Positions 1 to 8,215 of a stretch of 64,000 bases of DNA are shown in pieces. Each line of letters starts with the position of its first letter. The first letter of the stretch is position 1. The notes under the pieces were generated by a model. It made no database searches. It saw only the letters and a program-made list of their open reading frames with translations, and was not told the origin of the DNA. Made by a program: the position numbers and the translations under genes. This DNA comes from Bacillus sp. ISL-7 (GTDB taxonomy: Bacteria; Bacillota; Bacilli; Bacillales_B; DSM-18226): the NCBI RefSeq assembly GCF_018613065.1, contig NZ_JAGGQW010000033.1:1-64000 (forward strand), written 5' to 3'.

Positions 1-56
1 CAATATTCGGGTTATAGTTCACCAAATGGTTGAGAGTCTTTGTATGTTCGCAAAAG

Positions 57-123
57 ATTAACGTTTTGAGAACTGAGGCGCACGACGAGCACCTTTAAGA
101 CCGTATTTCTTACGTTCTTTCAT
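57..123. repeat. attL: duplicated rpsI 3' end
   Basis: 67 bp that match 13576-13642 with one difference (C at 109 versus T at 13628). It contains the last 21 codons and stop of rpsI, in the same orientation, with no upstream gene body, so it is the far attachment site of the element. Bases 1-56 would then be outside this element. Confidence 0.9.
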
Positions 124-235
124 CTATTCATATAATATGAAGAAACACGAAATAAAACAACCTTAACGTAGCAAGGTTTAATCTGTTTTTATTAAACAAG
201 AATGAAATGATATAATATACTGTTCTATTTGTTTC

Positions 236-256
236 GTGGTCAAAATGTGGTCAAAA
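236..256 (+). repeat. Integrase arm-type repeat pair near attL
   Basis: Two tandem copies of a TGTGGTCAAAA-like unit, the same unit found twice beside attR at 13464-13484 and 13492-13512. Short direct repeats flanking the cores of tyrosine-recombinase elements are usually the sites bound by the integrase N-terminal arm domain; this role is inferred from position and repetition. Confidence 0.6.
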
Positions 257-258
257 AA

Positions 259-380
259 TAAGTATTAAAGAGGTATTGGAACGGTAAGGGCAACCCGATA
301 GTAAGATGACAATGAATATCTACACCTTCGTAACTCAAAGAACAAACAGCTGCTAAAATTTCAAAAGTACATTGAGATTA
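259..380 (+). pseudogene. Remnant of a second integrase (C-terminus)
   Basis: DNA aligns with about the last 40 codons of the intact integrase (13334-13460): the stretch around SIKEV, the segment with the catalytic tyrosine (MTMNIYT) and the final FQKY-like end are recognisable, but the frame is broken and a stop follows the MTMNIYT segment after about ten codons. The histidine after the tyrosine is replaced by Phe. It cannot make a working recombinase. It is followed, like the intact gene, by TGGTCAAA repeats and a terminator, so it is the right-hand end of a related older element that lost its core site. Confidence 0.8.
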
Positions 381-384
381 ATTT

Positions 385-404
385 CTGGTCAAATGTAGTC
401 AAAA
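385..404 (+). repeat. Degenerate arm-type repeat after the integrase remnant
   Basis: Two imperfect copies of the GTGGTCAAA unit immediately after the integrase remnant, at the same relative place as 13464-13484 after the intact integrase. Confidence 0.5.
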
Positions 405-426
405 AAATTTATATGATCAAAAAATA

Positions 427-457
427 AGACTCCCAACCACTGGTGATGGGAGTTTTT
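427..457. terminator. Terminator after the sugar operon (both directions possible)
   Basis: Inverted repeat ACTCCC (429-434) / GGGAGT (448-453) with further pairing inside, T-rich on the plus side (GTTTTTG) and A/T-rich on the other. It lies 30 bp past the stop of the last gene of the minus-strand operon and just after the plus-strand integrase remnant. Confidence 0.65.
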
Positions 458-487
458 GTAATTTTTAGGCTATTGGATGAAAATTAT

Positions 488-895
488 TTATTGTAAGATT
501 TCCATTTTGAATGTATCTGTATCAAGTTTATTATATTCCTTGGATGAAACAGCAAGCATGATTAACGGCAGATCCCCTTCGTTTTTAAAAGCATGCACTA
601 CATAGGGTGTAACTTTTAAAATCAAATTATCACTTGATGAAATATTGATTTCTTCCAATGTTCCTGTATCCAGATTCTTCAGTGCAACCTTTGCCTTCCC
701 ACTAACAATCATAAAATATTCTAAAGTTTTTTTATGATAGTGGTTCCCTCTAACACTTCCCTTTTCAGAATACAGCAAGTACACCTCTTCAATTTGTACA
801 TTTTCCTCTAGCTGACTTTTCATTACAATTTTTTTTAGACTTCCTCGCTTATCTTCAAAAGGTTGAATGGAAATTAATTCAAACCCTTTCTCCAT
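488..895 (-). CDS. WxcM/FdtA-like cupin, putative dTDP- or CDP-keto-sugar isomerase
   Basis: A 135-residue single-domain cupin. Family members (FdtA, QdtA, WxcM) isomerise the 3,4-keto position of nucleotide-linked 6-deoxy sugars in the cytoplasm. The RGNHYHKK segment near residue 50 and the following glutamate are the family's conserved active-site region, and the VVHAF motif near residue 101 completes the barrel. The ATG at 895 is preferred over 913 because an AGGAG lies 8 bases upstream. Last gene of the six-gene operon. The dehydratase that would make its usual keto-sugar substrate is not in the window, so the exact substrate is unknown. Confidence 0.75.
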   Translation of the reverse strand: MEKGFELISIQPFEDKRGSLKKIVMKSQLEENVQIEEVYLLYSEKGSVRGNHYHKKTLEYFMIVSGKAKVALKNLDTGTLEEINISSSDNLILKVTPYVVHAFKNEGDLPLIMLAVSSKEYNKLDTDTFKMEILQ

Positions 896-930
896 AATAA
901 CAACTCCTTCCACCCCATTACCGGCTTCCT

Positions 931-1902
931 TTATCTACCTGTTCCTATAAATTTTTCTTTATTTCTTGTATACCAATCAATAGTTCTTTTTATGCCATCA
1001 TGGAGGCTTATTTTAGGTTCCCATTTTAAAACGTTTTTAATTTTAGTGGTATCAGGCTGTTGTCTCCAAACTTCATTTTTCCTATAAGGAAGTGCACCAT
1101 AATTTGGTTTTTTATTAGGACTCATTACCTTGTAAATCATGTCAACATAGTGCTTTAGCTTATAAATAGTGCCACTGCCGATATTGAACATTTCGTTTTT
1201 AATAGTTTCATTTTGGGCAGCCAAAATAAAACCTTCAATAATATTTTCTATATAACAATAATCCCGGTATTGTTCACACGGAGTTAAATTAACTTCTTTG
1301 CCATCTAAATTAGATAAAATAATATAAGGAAAGAATTTATGGCTTCCCTCTTTCTCTCCAAATACACCAAAAGGCCTCAGAGTTACAATATCTATGTTAT
1401 TTTCTGCAGCGATTTGGTGAGAAATAATGGAAGTTGAGGCTTTAGTACTTCCGTAAATACTATCGGGCTCTAAATGAGAGTTCTCTTTGATAATTTCCTT
1501 TTTATCACCGTACTCCATACAAGTACCTACATTAATAAATTTCTTGCATCCTATACCTTTTAAAGAATTTAACATATTCATTGTCCCTATGATATTGGTG
1601 TTAACTGCAGTTAAATAATCCTTTTGTCTAGAATCTACACCATACGCACCAACATGAAAAATATATTCAGGCTTAATCTGTTTTACGCAATTGTCAATTG
1701 AAACGGAATCTCTTAAATCAATCAGATGGATGTCAATATCCTTTTTTAATTCTTCAATTCTCCATAAATCGGATGATTCCCTAACTATAATGGATACATC
1801 GGCCTGTTCATTTACCATTTTTTGCACGACATGAGATCCAATGAATCCATTTGCTCCAGTAATTAAAACCTTTTGATTATAAAAATAATTAGTCTCTGCC
1901 AT
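931..1902 (-). CDS. NAD-dependent epimerase/dehydratase (extended SDR)
   Basis: 323-residue Rossmann enzyme that modifies a nucleotide-linked sugar. The N-terminal GANGFIGSH gives the GxxGxxG cofactor site, GTCMEYG is the usual TxxxYG region and YGSTK is the YxxxK catalytic pair. An SDLWRI stretch after the third strand resembles epimerase/reductases found with CDP- and dTDP-deoxysugar genes. I chose the ATG at 1902, which has GGAGG five bases upstream; the ATG at 1914 has none. It sits between the glycosyltransferase and the cupin. The product could be a 4-ketoreductase or an epimerase; sequence alone does not decide. Confidence 0.8.
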   Translation of the reverse strand: MAETNYFYNQKVLITGANGFIGSHVVQKMVNEQADVSIIVRESSDLWRIEELKKDIDIHLIDLRDSVSIDNCVKQIKPEYIFHVGAYGVDSRQKDYLTAVNTNIIGTMNMLNSLKGIGCKKFINVGTCMEYGDKKEIIKENSHLEPDSIYGSTKASTSIISHQIAAENNIDIVTLRPFGVFGEKEGSHKFFPYIILSNLDGKEVNLTPCEQYRDYCYIENIIEGFILAAQNETIKNEMFNIGSGTIYKLKHYVDMIYKVMSPNKKPNYGALPYRKNEVWRQQPDTTKIKNVLKWEPKISLHDGIKRTIDWYTRNKEKFIGTGR

Positions 1903-1916
1903 AAATTCCTCCATTG

Positions 1917-3515
1917 TTATTTTTCTGGATCAGGAGTTCTAGTGGGACTCTCCATGACTTTTACACCTGAAAACTGATGCGGCCATTGGTCTAAAAACCT
2001 TTGGTCTAACCATAGCTCTTCTTCTACTTTGTTAAAACACCAATTAATACAATCCTTCTTCCATTTGTACAGGCATTCTAGTCCGATTTCATCTCTGTTA
2101 AATCCTATTAGTCCAGCATCATACACACCATAATTCTTTTCTTCTTCAGTAGTAACGGGCCTCGTGAAAATTAAAAGAGAGCTCCCACGCTTCAATTCAT
2201 AAAATAAGTTATTAAAATCTGTATAAAGGTTGTTATCAACGTCGGTATAAACAAGAGAATTTACTTGATAATTATTTTTAAATATATATGAAATAAAGGA
2301 AGGTTTTAATGTCCGGTAATATTCCTCAGGGTTTCGAGTATCTTTGATGCTTAATAACTCGTTGCCTTCAAGATTTGTTAAATTAAAAAGAATGACATGT
2401 TCTAAACTCAATTTGTAAAGGAAGGAATAGGTGCTCTCATCTAGACAGCAAATCCATAGTTGAAAATTGGGTGTATTCATCTTAAGGGAGTTTAAAAGTG
2501 CTAACCCTTGTTCTAGGGATTCTTTCCCTATAATTGTACAAAGGTTATATTTTTCTTTATCTGCTGACAAATTTATTTCAAGGTTAAAATAATTTCTTAT
2601 ATGATAATCTTTTATACTCTTTTCTTGGACGAAGTTACTGTCAACTTCTTTTATTTTATTCATCATTGCTATTGAGGCATTTATATAGGGAATATAAATA
2701 TGCTTAGTGACGTCATCTCTGCAATTCATTACATAATTACAAATATCAAAGACATTGCCATCATAGTATTTAAACCCATAAAAATGGAAAAATATTATTT
2801 TTTCATTATTTATAAATATATTTTTGTCTGTTTTAATAACTGGACTTTCCTTTAACCTGTAATTTATGATATAAGGAGTAAGATTGACACCTACATTCTC
2901 AATAATACCAATATTCTGAAATCTCTTGGGCCAATCATTTGCATATACCTGATCGCTCCAACGTCCTTTTTCCCATCTGTCAAAACACCATTCTATCAGC
3001 TTCTCTCTAAACCAATGAAGGCAAACCATCGAATATTCATCTCTTTTAAAACCCATAAAACCGGTATTATAGATGCCGTTCGTTTCGCCTAATATACTAT
3101 GTTCCTCAAGCCATTTTTCGGCTGTTAGCGTAACAGAGTATTCTCCCCATTCGGTAAAAATAGGTTCCGGATTCGAAAAAAAGAAGGTATCTCCGTCCAG
3201 CCATACAATATGATCGATTTCTTCGAACTGGTTAAATAGATATAGACATACCGACGCTTTAGCGGTCCAAATATATTCCTTGTCATTTCGAGAGCTTTTT
3301 ACCGAAAGTAATTCTTTGTCTTCCTTTTCAATCTCTTCCAAACTTATTATGGTTGCATGAGTAAAGTTCATTTTCTCAAATAATTTTTTTGCTTCTTCAT
3401 GAAGACATATCATAAAAAAATGAAAATCTTTATCATGTTGTTCAATTGAGTTGTATAATAATAAACCTTTATAGGCGTAATCCTCACTATACGTTGAGCA
3501 GTAATAATGTTTCAA
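1917..3515 (-). CDS. Tandem-domain glycosyltransferase-like protein
   Basis: 532 residues made of two related halves (about 1-290 and 322-532). Each half has a GT-A-like Asp motif (WLDGDTFF in the first, YTDVDNN in the second), an arginine-containing SxxDTRN/SSRND segment, a GFxRDE motif, a CFxxxE helix and a DQ..xxWPxxF motif. The second half stops soon after its WP motif and lacks the roughly 90 residues (FFHFYGFKYYD region) that end the first half. Start is TTG with AGGAG nine bases upstream. It probably moves a sugar from a nucleotide donor made by its neighbours to a surface glycan or protein; acceptor unknown. The first half carries the better metal motif and is likely the active one. 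Confidence 0.65.
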   Translation of the reverse strand: MKHYYCSTYSEDYAYKGLLLYNSIEQHDKDFHFFMICLHEEAKKLFEKMNFTHATIISLEEIEKEDKELLSVKSSRNDKEYIWTAKASVCLYLFNQFEEIDHIVWLDGDTFFFSNPEPIFTEWGEYSVTLTAEKWLEEHSILGETNGIYNTGFMGFKRDEYSMVCLHWFREKLIEWCFDRWEKGRWSDQVYANDWPKRFQNIGIIENVGVNLTPYIINYRLKESPVIKTDKNIFINNEKIIFFHFYGFKYYDGNVFDICNYVMNCRDDVTKHIYIPYINASIAMMNKIKEVDSNFVQEKSIKDYHIRNYFNLEINLSADKEKYNLCTIIGKESLEQGLALLNSLKMNTPNFQLWICCLDESTYSFLYKLSLEHVILFNLTNLEGNELLSIKDTRNPEEYYRTLKPSFISYIFKNNYQVNSLVYTDVDNNLYTDFNNLFYELKRGSSLLIFTRPVTTEEEKNYGVYDAGLIGFNRDEIGLECLYKWKKDCINWCFNKVEEELWLDQRFLDQWPHQFSGVKVMESPTRTPDPEK

Positions 3516-3578
3516 CTGTTCAAACTCCTTTCAAGTTTAAAATTTAGTCTGCAGCTTAGCTATCCCTTTAATCGTTAA

Positions 3579-4832
3579 CTAATGGAAAATATAACGATAA
3601 TCGAAAACGTTCTTTTTCTTTATCGACTCTTCATTTTTAATAAATTCATCCCAAGCTGTTAAAATTACAACATGATTAACCATTGAAAGCAGTGATGATA
3701 AGTTAGGAGAATATTGAATAGGAAAGCCATATACCTCTTTAAACTCTTCGTTTGCCATAGGATCATAGGCGATGATATTTGTGTATCCTTTTTGAAGCAA
3801 ACCTTGAATGATAGCTTTTGCCGGTGTATCCCTAATGTCATTTGAATTTGGCTTAAATGCTAACCCGAGGATTCCTATATTTTCATTCTTTTCAACTTTT
3901 CTTTCTACATCACTGACAACAAATTCTTTAATGGCTTCATTTACTTTTAGGGTACTTGTTAATAGTTCTGGTGTGTAGGAATTCTTTAAGGACTGACTAA
4001 CTAAAGCCATCGTATCTTTAGGAAGGCAGTAGCCGCCAAATCCACAACCGGGGAATACATAAGATGACATATTAGCTGGAGCGCCACTCCATCTTCTATC
4101 AAGATGTAAGACCTGAAAGGCTTTTTTTATATCAATATTCCCGATGGACCTGGCGATTAGTGACTGTTCATTTGCGAAACTGATAAGAGTTGCCAGCATC
4201 GTGTTAGATAAATACTTAATAAATTCAGCAGTATTTAAAGAAACCAGGTAAATCGGGGCATTAAAAGTTTGGTATATCTTTTCGACTATTTGTCCGCTTT
4301 TATCATCATCCTGGCCTATAACAATCCGATCTGGATTCATAAAATCGTCCCAAGCATATCCTTCTCTTAAAAATTCAGGATTATTGGTTAGGCCAATTTC
4401 AACACCAACCCTAAAACCTAAATTCTCCAGATACGGTTTAATCCTTTCACTTGTTCTGGATGGAGGAATAGTTGATTTGACCACTAATACTTTAAACTCC
4501 GGCTTTTTTATATAGCCTGCTACATTTTTAATTGCTTCCAAGATATATCCTAAATCCGCACTACCATCCGTTTTGCTCGGGGTTCCCACACAAAGAAAGA
4601 TAACTTCACTGTTGATTACAGCTTCCTGTAAATCATCTGTAATCGTAAAACCTTTATTTAAGTGCTTATTTAATTTTTCATTAAGATTAGGTTCATAAAA
4701 GGGAATCTTACCATTTCTTAATTGGTCTTTCTTCTTTTGATCAATATCAAAACCGTAAACATGATACCCTTTCTCGCTAAATCCTAAAGCCGTTGTCAAT
4801 CCAACAAATCCAAGGCCAATTACAGTAATCAA
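3579..4832 (-). CDS. UDP-glucose 6-dehydrogenase-family nucleotide sugar dehydrogenase
   Basis: 417 residues, full length for the UDP-glucose/GDP-mannose dehydrogenase family. The N-terminal GLGFVGL is the NAD-binding glycine motif, CVGTPS and the VKSTIPP region follow, NPEFLREG is present, and GFGGYCLPKD holds the catalytic cysteine near residue 264. The enzyme oxidises C6 of a nucleotide sugar, most likely UDP-glucose to UDP-glucuronate, twice with NAD. Its start overlaps the stop of the upstream decarboxylase-like gene by four bases, so they are translationally coupled, fitting consecutive steps UDP-Glc to UDP-GlcA to UDP-Xyl. Confidence 0.85.
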   Translation of the reverse strand: MITVIGLGFVGLTTALGFSEKGYHVYGFDIDQKKKDQLRNGKIPFYEPNLNEKLNKHLNKGFTITDDLQEAVINSEVIFLCVGTPSKTDGSADLGYILEAIKNVAGYIKKPEFKVLVVKSTIPPSRTSERIKPYLENLGFRVGVEIGLTNNPEFLREGYAWDDFMNPDRIVIGQDDDKSGQIVEKIYQTFNAPIYLVSLNTAEFIKYLSNTMLATLISFANEQSLIARSIGNIDIKKAFQVLHLDRRWSGAPANMSSYVFPGCGFGGYCLPKDTMALVSQSLKNSYTPELLTSTLKVNEAIKEFVVSDVERKVEKNENIGILGLAFKPNSNDIRDTPAKAIIQGLLQKGYTNIIAYDPMANEEFKEVYGFPIQYSPNLSSLLSMVNHVVILTAWDEFIKNEESIKKKNVFDYRYIFH

Positions 4833-5929
4833 TGAATATCACCTTCTTCCTTCAAAAAGGTTAGAAAGCGATCGACACCTTCAACTATTGATATTGCTGG
4901 GGAATAGTTTAAAAATTTTCTTGCCTTTGAAATATCAGGACATCTTCTTAAGGGATTATGTGTTAGATAGCTCTTTTCTTCCGATTCTTTAAATTCTATA
5001 GACTGATTAAAACCAAAATTGGCTGAGCCTGCATCCTTATAAATCTGAGCTAATTCTTTAATTGAAATTTCAGGTGTATCTATTCCTATATTAAAGTAGT
5101 CAAATGATTCATATAGTAGCGCCTTTAAATAACCAGTGATGGCATCTGTAACATAACAAAATGTTCGAGTTGGATTTCCGTCGGAGTGCATAATCAGTTT
5201 TCTATTCTCAATAATGGCTTTTGCAAAATCAGCAGGCACCCTTTTATCATTAAGTCTCATTCCGGGTCCATAATTATTAAATGGTCTGACAATTGAAATG
5301 GGTATACCAAATTTTTCGGCGTATAAGTAACATAGCGTCTCTCCGAATCGTTTTGCCTCATCATAGCATGCGCGCGGTCCGATCATAGCCACATTTCCTC
5401 TATACTCCTCGGAAGTCGGAATGTAATCCGGAAATGGATCACCATAAACTTCACTGCTGGAGAAAAACAACAACCCTTTAATGTTTTTATCCTTATAAAA
5501 ATCTAACAAAGCTCTTAGTCCTAATACATTAGCATCCAAGGTTTCAAGAGGATATTTTCTATAAAAGGTTGGCGAGGCAATCGAAGCCATGTGGATAATA
5601 AAATCAACATCGTTAATTTTATTAGTATCAAATAATGAAAACTCAGTAATATCAAAAGTGTATAATTCAATCTTTGGATTTAAATTACTTAAATCTTTAA
5701 TCCATTTGGGTTTACCTAGTTTAAAATTGTCAATTCCAATAATCTTTTTAATACCAAGCTCCGCTGAATAATCAGATAAAAATGACATGAAATAATAGCC
5801 TAAGAATCCGGCGCAACCCGTTATGAGGATTGATGAATCCTTAAGTTTTTCTATTTCTGTCTGATCAAGATTATTAAATATATATTGAAGATCTGACTGA
5901 TAGATATTGTGTTTTTCATATAAATCCAA
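4829..5929 (-). CDS. UDP-glucuronate decarboxylase-like SDR
   Basis: 366-residue extended SDR. GCAGFLGYY near residue 38 is the NAD-binding loop, HMASIASP, SSSEVYG, YDEAK (YxxxK pair, like the YDEGK of UXS enzymes) and RPFNNYGPG are strongly reminiscent of UDP-glucuronate decarboxylase. The N-terminal extension of some 30 residues before the Rossmann fold is longer than in small epimerases. Next to the dehydrogenase that would supply UDP-glucuronate, it would yield UDP-xylose or a 4-keto-pentose. A dTDP-glucose dehydratase-type activity is possible but less likely given the context. Confidence 0.75.
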   Translation of the reverse strand: MDLYEKHNIYQSDLQYIFNNLDQTEIEKLKDSSILITGCAGFLGYYFMSFLSDYSAELGIKKIIGIDNFKLGKPKWIKDLSNLNPKIELYTFDITEFSLFDTNKINDVDFIIHMASIASPTFYRKYPLETLDANVLGLRALLDFYKDKNIKGLLFFSSSEVYGDPFPDYIPTSEEYRGNVAMIGPRACYDEAKRFGETLCYLYAEKFGIPISIVRPFNNYGPGMRLNDKRVPADFAKAIIENRKLIMHSDGNPTRTFCYVTDAITGYLKALLYESFDYFNIGIDTPEISIKELAQIYKDAGSANFGFNQSIEFKESEEKSYLTHNPLRRCPDISKARKFLNYSPAISIVEGVDRFLTFLKEEGDIH

Positions 5930-6006
5930 GTTATCTACCTCACATTCATTCTTTTAAATAAAACGATTGCACCAATTACAGAGGCATCCACTAAAAACTG
6001 TTGTTC

Positions 6007-6795
6007 TTAATTATTTTTATCCCATATTTTCCAAGGAGCTTTACTGGACTCCCACATTTCTTGTAAATATTTCTTATCCCGCAAAGTATCCATTGGATAC
6101 CAAAAACCATTATGTTTATATGCCATTAATTGACCATCTTTAGCAAGGTTTTCTAACGGCTCCTTTTCAAATATGGTTTGTTCGCCGTTGCTCAGGTAAT
6201 TAAATACTTCTGGCTGCAATACAAAAAAGCCAGCATTTATCCAACCGCCATCTCCATGTATTTTCTCCTGAAACTTCTCTACTTTCTGATCATTGGACAA
6301 GGATAAAACTCCAAACCTGCCCTGAGGCTGTGTAGTTGTTAATGTAGCCAGCTTCCCATGTGAGCGATGGAATTCTACTAATTCCTTAATATTTACATCA
6401 CTTACTCCGTCACCATACGTCAACATAAAAGATTCATTACCAACATAATCCTGCACTTTCTTAATTCGGCCACCAGTCATTGTATTTAAGCCAGTGTCAA
6501 CCAAGGTAACCTTCCAAGGTTCAACCGAATGCTGGTGAATAATAAATTCATTTCCCTTCTGAAAATCAAATGTTAAATCAGAATTATATAGGTAATAATT
6601 TAAAAAATACTCCTTGATTACATGACTCTTATATCCTAAACAGATAATAAAGTCGTTATAACCATAACTAGAGTAAAGCTTCATGATATGCCATAAGATG
6701 GGCTTCTCACCAATCTCTATCATAGGTTTCGGCTTTAAATGGGTTTCTTCACTTATTCTTGTGCCAAACCCTCCAGCTAAAATTAAGACCTTCAC
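6007..6795 (-). CDS. rfbF: Glucose-1-phosphate cytidylyltransferase
   Basis: 262 residues, typical RfbF size. The start MKVLILAGGFGTR is the nucleotidyltransferase signature, KPKPM and IGEKPILWHIM follow, and the YGDGVSDV segment holds the metal-binding aspartates. RfbF makes CDP-glucose from glucose-1-phosphate and CTP, the first step toward CDP-linked 3,6-dideoxy sugars. First gene of the operon, directly behind a SigA-type promoter at 6828-6857. The usual partner, CDP-glucose 4,6-dehydratase (rfbG), is absent here, so the route must be completed by genes elsewhere or the operon is a relic. Confidence 0.9.
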   Translation of the reverse strand: MKVLILAGGFGTRISEETHLKPKPMIEIGEKPILWHIMKLYSSYGYNDFIICLGYKSHVIKEYFLNYYLYNSDLTFDFQKGNEFIIHQHSVEPWKVTLVDTGLNTMTGGRIKKVQDYVGNESFMLTYGDGVSDVNIKELVEFHRSHGKLATLTTTQPQGRFGVLSLSNDQKVEKFQEKIHGDGGWINAGFFVLQPEVFNYLSNGEQTIFEKEPLENLAKDGQLMAYKHNGFWYPMDTLRDKKYLQEMWESSKAPWKIWDKNN

Positions 6796-6827
6796 ATTTT
6801 CTCTCCTTTCCTGACATTCTGCTTCTT

Positions 6828-6857
6828 TGTATAAACAAGTATTAGTTGCCGTGTCAA
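6828..6857 (-). promoter_or_regulatory. Promoter of the sugar operon
   Basis: TTGACA (6852-6857), 18-base spacer, TATACA (6828-6833), about 25 bases before a good AGGAGAG ribosome site and the rfbF start. All six genes down to 488 are on the same strand with short gaps and would be one transcript. Confidence 0.7.
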
Positions 6858-7006
6858 TTTCTTAATAACTTATTCTTAATTTTGAAAATTGTTTAGGCAT
6901 TATCCAATATTCAAAACACATTTTAGAAAGCAAAAGTTAAAATGAGGCTTACTCGAAACAGGAGAGGGCTAGGGAAAACTAACATCCAAATGTTAGTTAA
7001 ACAAAG

Positions 7007-7525
7007 TTATAGACAAAATTGATCAAAGCGACTTTTTAAATCGTGAATAATTTCAACTGTCTGTTTATTTGTTGTGTCATAGAGATAGTTTTTGTTTGGT
7101 GAAAATTTTTTAAGTTTATATAATAACATTAAAGAGCCATCTATTAAAAAATCATCCCCTCTTTCATTTAATCGAGAAATAAGTGTATTTTCATCCGCAC
7201 ATAATACAACATAATAAATTTTTACATTTAAATCCGAAAAGTGTATGGGAAACCACTCTAATTCCGTTCTAACAACATAATCAATAATTACATTAATGTT
7301 ATTTTCAACGAAATTCCATGTTAAAGAAAAGATATTTTTCCATACAAGTGACTGCTCTTCTTCCCTCGTTGGCGGGTTTTTTCCTTTAAACAATAATTTG
7401 ATTTGGTCACCTTCTATTAATGCAACTTTATCCATCTCCTGGGCAAGTGCCTTTGTAACTGTCGATTTACCAACTCCATGTGGACCTGAAATAATATAAA
7501 TGGAGCTATTGTTTCTATTATGCAT
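7007..7525 (-). CDS. P-loop nucleotide kinase-like protein (unknown substrate)
   Basis: 172 residues. GPHGVGKST near residue 14 is a Walker A loop; the IEGD pair near residue 38 and the IIDYVV strand fit the base-binding and Walker B regions of small P-loop kinases (zeta toxin, chloramphenicol phosphotransferase and gluconate kinase group). No zeta antitoxin gene is adjacent. It lies between a terminator (7632-7668) and the sugar operon promoter and so seems to be its own unit. It may phosphorylate a small molecule or nucleotide; function not assignable. Confidence 0.6.
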   Translation of the reverse strand: MHNRNNSSIYIISGPHGVGKSTVTKALAQEMDKVALIEGDQIKLLFKGKNPPTREEEQSLVWKNIFSLTWNFVENNINVIIDYVVRTELEWFPIHFSDLNVKIYYVVLCADENTLISRLNERGDDFLIDGSLMLLYKLKKFSPNKNYLYDTTNKQTVEIIHDLKSRFDQFCL

Positions 7526-7631
7526 ATTAAGTTTCCTCTCCAGCGCCTAGTTAATAAGGAATTAAGGACTTCTATAAAGATTATGCGTATACAAATCATC
7601 TTGTGCTATGTAGACAAAAGCAATTTTTGTA

Positions 7632-7668
7632 TAAAAAAGACCCCAAACCAAATTGGTTGAGAGCCTTT
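7632..7668 (-). terminator. Rho-independent terminator
   Basis: Read on minus: AAGGCTCTCAACCA, three-base loop, TGGTTTGGGGTCTT, then a T-run. It separates the small element genes upstream (ending at 8539) from the kinase gene. Half of the same stem is seen at 25-52 beside attL. Confidence 0.8.
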
Positions 7669-7690
7669 GGCAGCTCCTGGAAGTTACTAA

Positions 7691-7965
7691 CCAGTTATTA
7701 GAAGCGCTGAAACTTAGATACCCAAACAACAGAGGAATTTAATAAGTTCGAGCCTGAATCTGCAACATTAGCACAAGGTTCTACACGTTTCAATTTATCT
7801 AAAACAGAATTATTGAAAATAGATGTATGGGTTCCTTCCAATGAGGAGCAACAGAAAATTGCTGATTTCTTGTCATCTGTCGATCAAAAAATTGAAAAAG
7901 AAAAAGAAAAACTAGAAGTTCTGCAAAACCAGAAAAAAAGCTTCATGCAAAATATGTTTATTTAA
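7691..7965 (+). pseudogene. hsdS: hsdS fragment, type I restriction specificity subunit
   Basis: 7691-7742 reads QLLEALKLRYPN-, like the N-terminus of HsdS proteins. From 7714, in another frame, an 83-codon stretch ending with TAA at 7963-7965 reads as the HsdS C-terminus: QGSTRFNLSK, the EEQQKIADFLSSVDQKI conserved helix start, and the coiled KEKEKLEVLQNQKK region. The two target-recognition domains are missing and the pieces are out of frame, so this is an internal deletion plus frameshift. HsdR and HsdM are not present. It is a relic of a restriction system once carried here. Confidence 0.85.
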
Positions 7966-8041
7966 CATCGAAAAAAGGCAAATGGGTATGTTTTAGTTCT
8001 TTCTTAAGGTACTAACCCTCAAAAGGGGGGATGTATATTCC

Positions 8042-8161
8042 TCCAATATGAAACATTTGCATGGTGCGACAAAAGACAGTTGGTTTGTACACTTAGCACT
8101 TACACCCGGGCAAACGGATTGGTTAGAAGCTGTCGATGATGAATGGTATAATAAATTATAA
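8042..8161 (+). pseudogene. C-terminal fragment of a cupin-domain protein
   Basis: About 39 codons ending TAA at 8159-8161 read HLHGATKDSWFVHLAL...WLEAVDDEWYNKL, matching the end of small cupin oxidoreductase-like proteins that go with carboxymuconolactone decarboxylase-type enzymes. No proper start or barrel precedes it. It is followed by an intact terminator at 8182-8215, so the end of a former gene survives while the body is lost. Confidence 0.6.
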
Positions 8162-8181
8162 TTTGAAATAATAAATAAAAG

Positions 8182-8215
8182 AAGCCGATTTTCCCAAGTG
8201 GGAATCGGCTTTTTT
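8182..8215 (+). terminator. Rho-independent terminator
   Basis: AAGCCGATT...AATCGGCTT stem with CCC/GGG continuation and TTTTTT on the plus strand, 20 bp after the cupin fragment. Confidence 0.85.
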
